Below are positions 60,430 to 64,000 of a stretch of 64,000 nt of DNA, piece after piece. The DNA lies in assembly GCA_003952965.2 (NCBI GenBank), contig CM025853.1:31810615-31874614 (forward strand), in the 5' to 3' direction. The position numbers and the translations under genes are program-made. The notes beneath the pieces were generated by a model. The model saw only the letters and a list, made by a program, of their open reading frames with translations. It was not told where the DNA came from and ran no database searches. Source of the DNA: Morella rubra. Taxonomy: Eukaryota; Streptophyta; Magnoliopsida; Fagales; Myricaceae. How positions within the stretch are numbered: position 1 is the first letter of the stretch; the number at the start of each line of letters is the position of its first letter.

Positions 60430-60441
60430 GGCTCTGATACC
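60430..60441 (-). other. Possible LTR-retrotransposon primer-binding relic
   Basis: The minus strand reads GGTATCAGAGCC, the initiator tRNA-Met type site, directly after TTACTCA, which ends in the CA expected of an LTR. No second LTR or coding domain was found, so this would be a small remnant. Confidence 0.35.
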
Positions 60442-63305
60442 TGAGTAAGCGTCTGGAGAGTTAAGAGAGAAATGAATGTGTAGCAGTTGGAGTAAGCCCC
60501 ATGGTGCCCATGTTTGGGCGTAATGAGCGATTGATTTCCCTTTGCCTTCCGAACCATAGAGTTACTAACCCTAATTTTGTGGTGCTCGATGATTCTTTCC
60601 TTAATTGGCAAATAATTCTTCGGTTTATGATATCTTGATGATTCTCCTTTGACTATGCTACGAGTAGGTCGGAGTTGGTGAGGTGAAAGCAGATAACTTT
60701 CTTTTTATTCGAGGATTCTTTCCATGCTTGACTCGAACCCAACTTGGATTGATGAAGTCGGGATTATTTCCTTTCATGCGGACTTATTACGCACTTTGGG
60801 TTCGGATGTGGCTCGAAGCCCCCTGGGCCTCACCAGGCCATTGCCCTTTTACGGACCTAGGAATATTTACCTATCAAGAAACAATGTTAATTATTTGACT
60901 ACATGTCATCAGTGCTAAAGTTGTTGTGCTGTATAGAAAGTTGAAGCAAGGAATTGCTCACTTTCGTTATCATGATTATCGTTCCATATTGGGATTATTC
61001 TCTGACTGAATCATGTCAACACAAACAAGAGGGTTTGTAAGAGAAGCCTCATATCAGAAATGGGGAGCATAATGCAAAGAGTTATTTTGGTCAAAAACAT
61101 AAGAGTGAAGAAGCAAAGTTAGTGGTGTGGTTCGCAAGGAATGTAATCCCAACCAATCATATTGCTTTGAATACTAATAAGCCAAAACGCATGAATATAT
61201 CTTGCAGGCATCTTTCCCTTTTCTAAATAGTGAGCGAGCATCTCTCTTTATCACAAACCCATGCTTTTTCGTTTAAACCCAGTGAGACAAGATTAGTGCT
61301 TTCCTTCTTATTTTAGCGTTTGCACTAACTCAAGAGGCTCCCGCAGACTGCAAGTGACTTTTGGGAAGACTTTTGAAAGATATATACGACTGGAGTTGAG
61401 ATGCTATGGTTTGAGTTAGTGACGGTGGAAAGCAATCTCATCTTAGTGACGGTGGAAAGCAATCTCATCTTGAAGTTAAGCATTGGATTCCACCAGTGGC
61501 TTGTTCTTACCACTAACAGTGCTCAAAAGAATATCTTGTAAAACGTCGCCATCCCCTCTCAAGATTTTTTTGTGTGTCAAACATTTGTGCAAATGGGTGA
61601 TCAGCAGAGCTTGCATCACTCTGACCACCGTTTGATACAACATAAAGCAGCCACAAAACTTTACATCTTTCTCTTTCATTTTTACCGAGAGAAGCCTAAA
61701 GTAAAAGATATTACACCACGGAAATCCTCTCAAAGTTTCCGCTAACCAATGCTGAAATATTTACTCCATATTTTCCTCCCTTAGTAAAAGCATCCTCCAC
61801 AGTATTTGCAGCAGGACATATACCGCTTATTTGAACTTCACCAAACTGGGTGTGAAAGTTTACTCAACAACATGAAAACAGAAGGCAATGGCAAACCAAA
61901 AGAAATCCAATTTTGATCCTTGGTTGTGATTTATGCTCCACAAAATTAACATTGAAAAATATTTGGGATATCAGCATCCGGGGAGTGATTGTGCTCTTCC
62001 CCAAACAACCCCAGACCATTCTTCTTCGTTGCCACAGGATCTTTGTCGCATTCTTGGGGTGTTTCTGATTAGTCATGGTCAAACTCGAAGCACTTGTTAT
62101 TGTCTTCAAGCCATAAATGAGTGAGTGCTAGAAGAGCTAGAGGGGGTCAACCAAAGGTACACTTCTAAACACGTTTGTCGTCCAGAGTTCCGGAGGTTTG
62201 CATTCGTGCGCCTGTCCTCTTCACCCTCGATCATTTGTTTACTCGTTTATGTTTCTTCTAGAGGACCAACGGAATTTAAAAAGAACAGAAAGAAACAGAG
62301 GAGGTGGAAACCGAAACTAATGGGTGGATGGACAACATTGACAGCAATAATACTTGTTGCCATTACAGCAATGGTTGAAGTACTGTTGTCCCCATTTCAT
62401 ATAGTCCGTCCACATGAGGATCATTAGTGGCTCTTGAGCTCCCCATTACTCTTTTTAACTAACCACTGCAATTCTCAACCCAATTGGGGCCACCCTTAAT
62501 TTTTCCGGCAAAGAAATATTCGCCGCAATAAATAAATGATATACCGTAGATAGTACATAAGTGGAAGTGATCAATCAAGGGGCATCTTTACAGTGGTTGA
62601 TATAAGGAAGGAGAGGCATGGGGTATGGCAAACTTTTTGGACCACCTAAGGAAGTACACAAAACAGTTGTTAGATGGTACTGAAAATCTGCTTTGCATGT
62701 GCCCAGCAATCTTTCGAGTAAAATCATGGACTTCAATTAATCATGAATTTTGGAGAAATATATTAAGTGCAATAGCTTGGAAAACTATGAATGGTAAATT
62801 CTTTCCATGCTTATGAGCTAATTTTATGGGTGCGCCACAGTTGAACAGAAATAGTTGCTTCCCAAAAGTAGTATGAAACCAGTAGAGCACATATACAGGA
62901 CTCTCCTCTGATTATGTAAGCCACAGACCTTTAAACCTACTATAGACTAAATCATTAGTCACAATCCTATCAATACAAACACAATAGCAATTCCAACGAT
63001 CCTATTTAAACCCATGTTCGGTACAGTACAAAGCTAATATGTAGCAGCAGGCTGCTCAGTGTAAGCCAGGGAATGGACTACTCTTCTATTCTTAATCGTC
63101 TAGTATGAGCATGTCATAGCCATTTTAATTCATTTATAGGTGAGTTACGATTATCATTCTTTTTTCTTTTTCCTTTTTTGTGCATCAGTAAGATAACAAC
63201 ATAACCAATTGGAGTACTTAATGCAGTAGGAAGCAAAATCAGTATTGACAAGGTTCATAAAACATATTTACAGCTAGTGACTAAACACATTCAAAGGGAG
63301 CATCA
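60442..63305. other. Intergenic, no gene recognised
   Basis: Frames at 60683-60898, 62125-62427 (one hydrophobic stretch TTLTAIILVAITAMVEVLL) and 62625-62816 have no family features and no splice context that I can defend. The right end holds the 3' flank of the Pol IV/V gene. Confidence 0.45.
61418..61471. repeat. Exact 27-bp tandem duplication
   Basis: agtgacggtggaaagcaatc... occurs twice back to back (61418-61444, 61445-61471) without a difference. Confidence 0.93.
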
Positions 63306-63833
63306 CTAAGGAACAGGACCCAAATAATCACCCTCCAAACTGACCAGTACTCGAAATTCCCGTTCAGCCTCCATCCACTTTGTTCCGATCACAATGACGC
63401 GAACCACCACATCTTTTTCAATCTTGGACTGCTTGTCGTTGAACACTGGATTCTCCCCAGGCAGATAGGAGTAACCTGGCATTTTCATCTGGGAAAGAAA
63501 CATGTCTTCTACTGGCCCACATCTCAAGAAGACCCCATGCTTCAGCACCTTGTGGACAACCCCCTCTACGATCTCTCCTCTGTAAAGCTTGAAGGTGACA
63601 CCGCTAAAAACAACTGGAAACATTACATCTCCTGTTTGCTGTCTGACTCTCCCCTCCCCTATGTTCTCTAGAGTTGTGACAGCAAGATAGTACCCAAGAT
63701 CCTTGGTGGCCTTTCTACTCGCAAAGTCCTGCAAAAGGCGGATAATAATTGATCGTTGGAGCATCAATCCTTTTGCATCCAAGTTTTCAGCAGGGATTAT
63801 GACATTCCAAGGCAACTGAACTTTGAGAAACAT
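63306..63833 (-). CDS. NRPE7: RNA polymerase IV/V subunit 7 (Rpb7-like)
   Basis: 175 aa in one coding exon, ATG at 63833 (MFLKVQLPWNVIIPAENLDA). The N-terminal Rpb7 domain (about 1-80) is followed by an S1/OB-fold part (GEIVEGVVHKVLKHGVFLRC, 90-165) and the end SLEGDYLGPVP. The form of the N-terminus (LPWNVIIPAENLDAKGL) and the C-terminus matches the plant Pol IV/V-specific subunit rather than Pol II NRPB7. With subunit 4 it makes the stalk of the polymerases used in RNA-directed DNA methylation, in the nucleus. An acceptor site (TGTGACAG, 63847 side) just upstream shows a non-coding 5' exon beyond the intron. NRPD7 and NRPE7 cannot be separated from sequence by eye. Confidence 0.9.
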   Translation of the reverse strand: MFLKVQLPWNVIIPAENLDAKGLMLQRSIIIRLLQDFASRKATKDLGYYLAVTTLENIGEGRVRQQTGDVMFPVVFSGVTFKLYRGEIVEGVVHKVLKHGVFLRCGPVEDMFLSQMKMPGYSYLPGENPVFNDKQSKIEKDVVVRVIVIGTKWMEAEREFRVLVSLEGDYLGPVP

Positions 63834-64000
63834 TTTGTTTTTCCTCCTGTCACAGACCAAAACAATAAGACAGTAACAATGAGAATGTTAACTGCATTTT
63901 CAAAATTTCACCAAAAGGTAATCATCTTCTGAGCTCTGTCCAAAGGTAACAGTTTTGGGAGGATGGACCATACAATCTGCAGAAAGAAACCATCATATTC
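63834..64000 (-). other. 5' UTR end and part of the first intron of the Pol IV/V subunit gene
   Basis: Thirteen leader bases (GAGGAAAAACAAA) precede the ATG, then a T-rich tract and AG acceptor on the minus strand. The upstream exon lies beyond the window or is not identifiable. Confidence 0.6.

Noticed and set aside
60683..60918. Two overlapping plus-strand frames of 64-71 codons
   Set aside because: No motif and no conservation evidence; overlapping frames in a region without other signals.
62125..62427. 100-codon plus-strand frame with a hydrophobic stretch
   Set aside because: No recognisable family, no promoter or splice support; could be chance.
1..64000. tRNA, rRNA or other structured RNA genes
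   Set aside because: Looked for T-loop type GTTCGA boxes and rRNA-like blocks; the few hits (for example near 37060 and 49366) lack a matching A box or cloverleaf.

Overview
The window looks like nuclear DNA of a woody eudicot. It is AT-rich, has spliced genes with GT/AG introns, plant-only protein families (CC-NBS-LRR, fasciclin-like arabinogalactan protein, Pol IV/V subunit 7) and a dense mix of Copia, LINE, hAT and MITE sequences. The species cannot be fixed from sequence alone.

Left part (1-31.5 kb). The dominant structure is a segmental duplication. Copy A spans 4112-21737 and copy B spans 22774-31482, in the same orientation, about 1 kb apart. Each copy carries, in order, relics of two coiled-coil exons, a CC-NBS-LRR resistance-type gene on the minus strand, and a divergently oriented fasciclin-like arabinogalactan (FLA) gene on the plus strand. 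FLA is intact only in copy B (29298-30239). The NBS-LRR gene is broken in both copies, by different lesions. Mobile elements that entered after the duplication can be read base by base against the other copy. A 9.9 kb Copia element with TA..TA LTR ends sits in copy A (5-bp target duplication AGCTG). A 5.2 kb hAT element sits inside its gag region (8-bp duplication TGAGCAGT). A LINE tail lies upstream of the copy A FLA relic. A 983-bp solo LTR sits in copy B (duplication ATGTA, empty site preserved in copy A). Further left are a second solo LTR of a related family (2331-3245, duplication AGTAC), LTR remnants at the window edge and a broken first exon of a GILT-like thiol reductase.

Middle (33-43 kb). 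Two ordinary intact genes stand here: a single-exon MAPKKK-type kinase (minus) and an eight-exon glucose-6-phosphate 1-epimerase (plus, 318 aa, all splice sites consistent). The epimerase carries a small MITE-like insertion in its last intron.

44.9-51.8 kb. This is an unusual locus: two diverged copies of a module derived from a SAGA-Tad1/Ada1-like gene, all broken. They are interleaved with three blocks of a palindromic A/T-rich repeat (core CCGTAAATCGTTTTACGG), a LINE RNase H fragment fused to one Ada1-like exon, and a candidate 865-bp non-autonomous DNA transposon.

Right part (51.8-64 kb). A small two-exon plant gene (minus, 92 aa, uncharacterised family) spans 53916-56236. About 7 kb of intergenic DNA with microsatellites and a possible LTR primer-binding relic follows. 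The coding exon of an RNA polymerase IV/V subunit 7 gene (minus) lies at 63306-63833, with its upstream exon outside the window.
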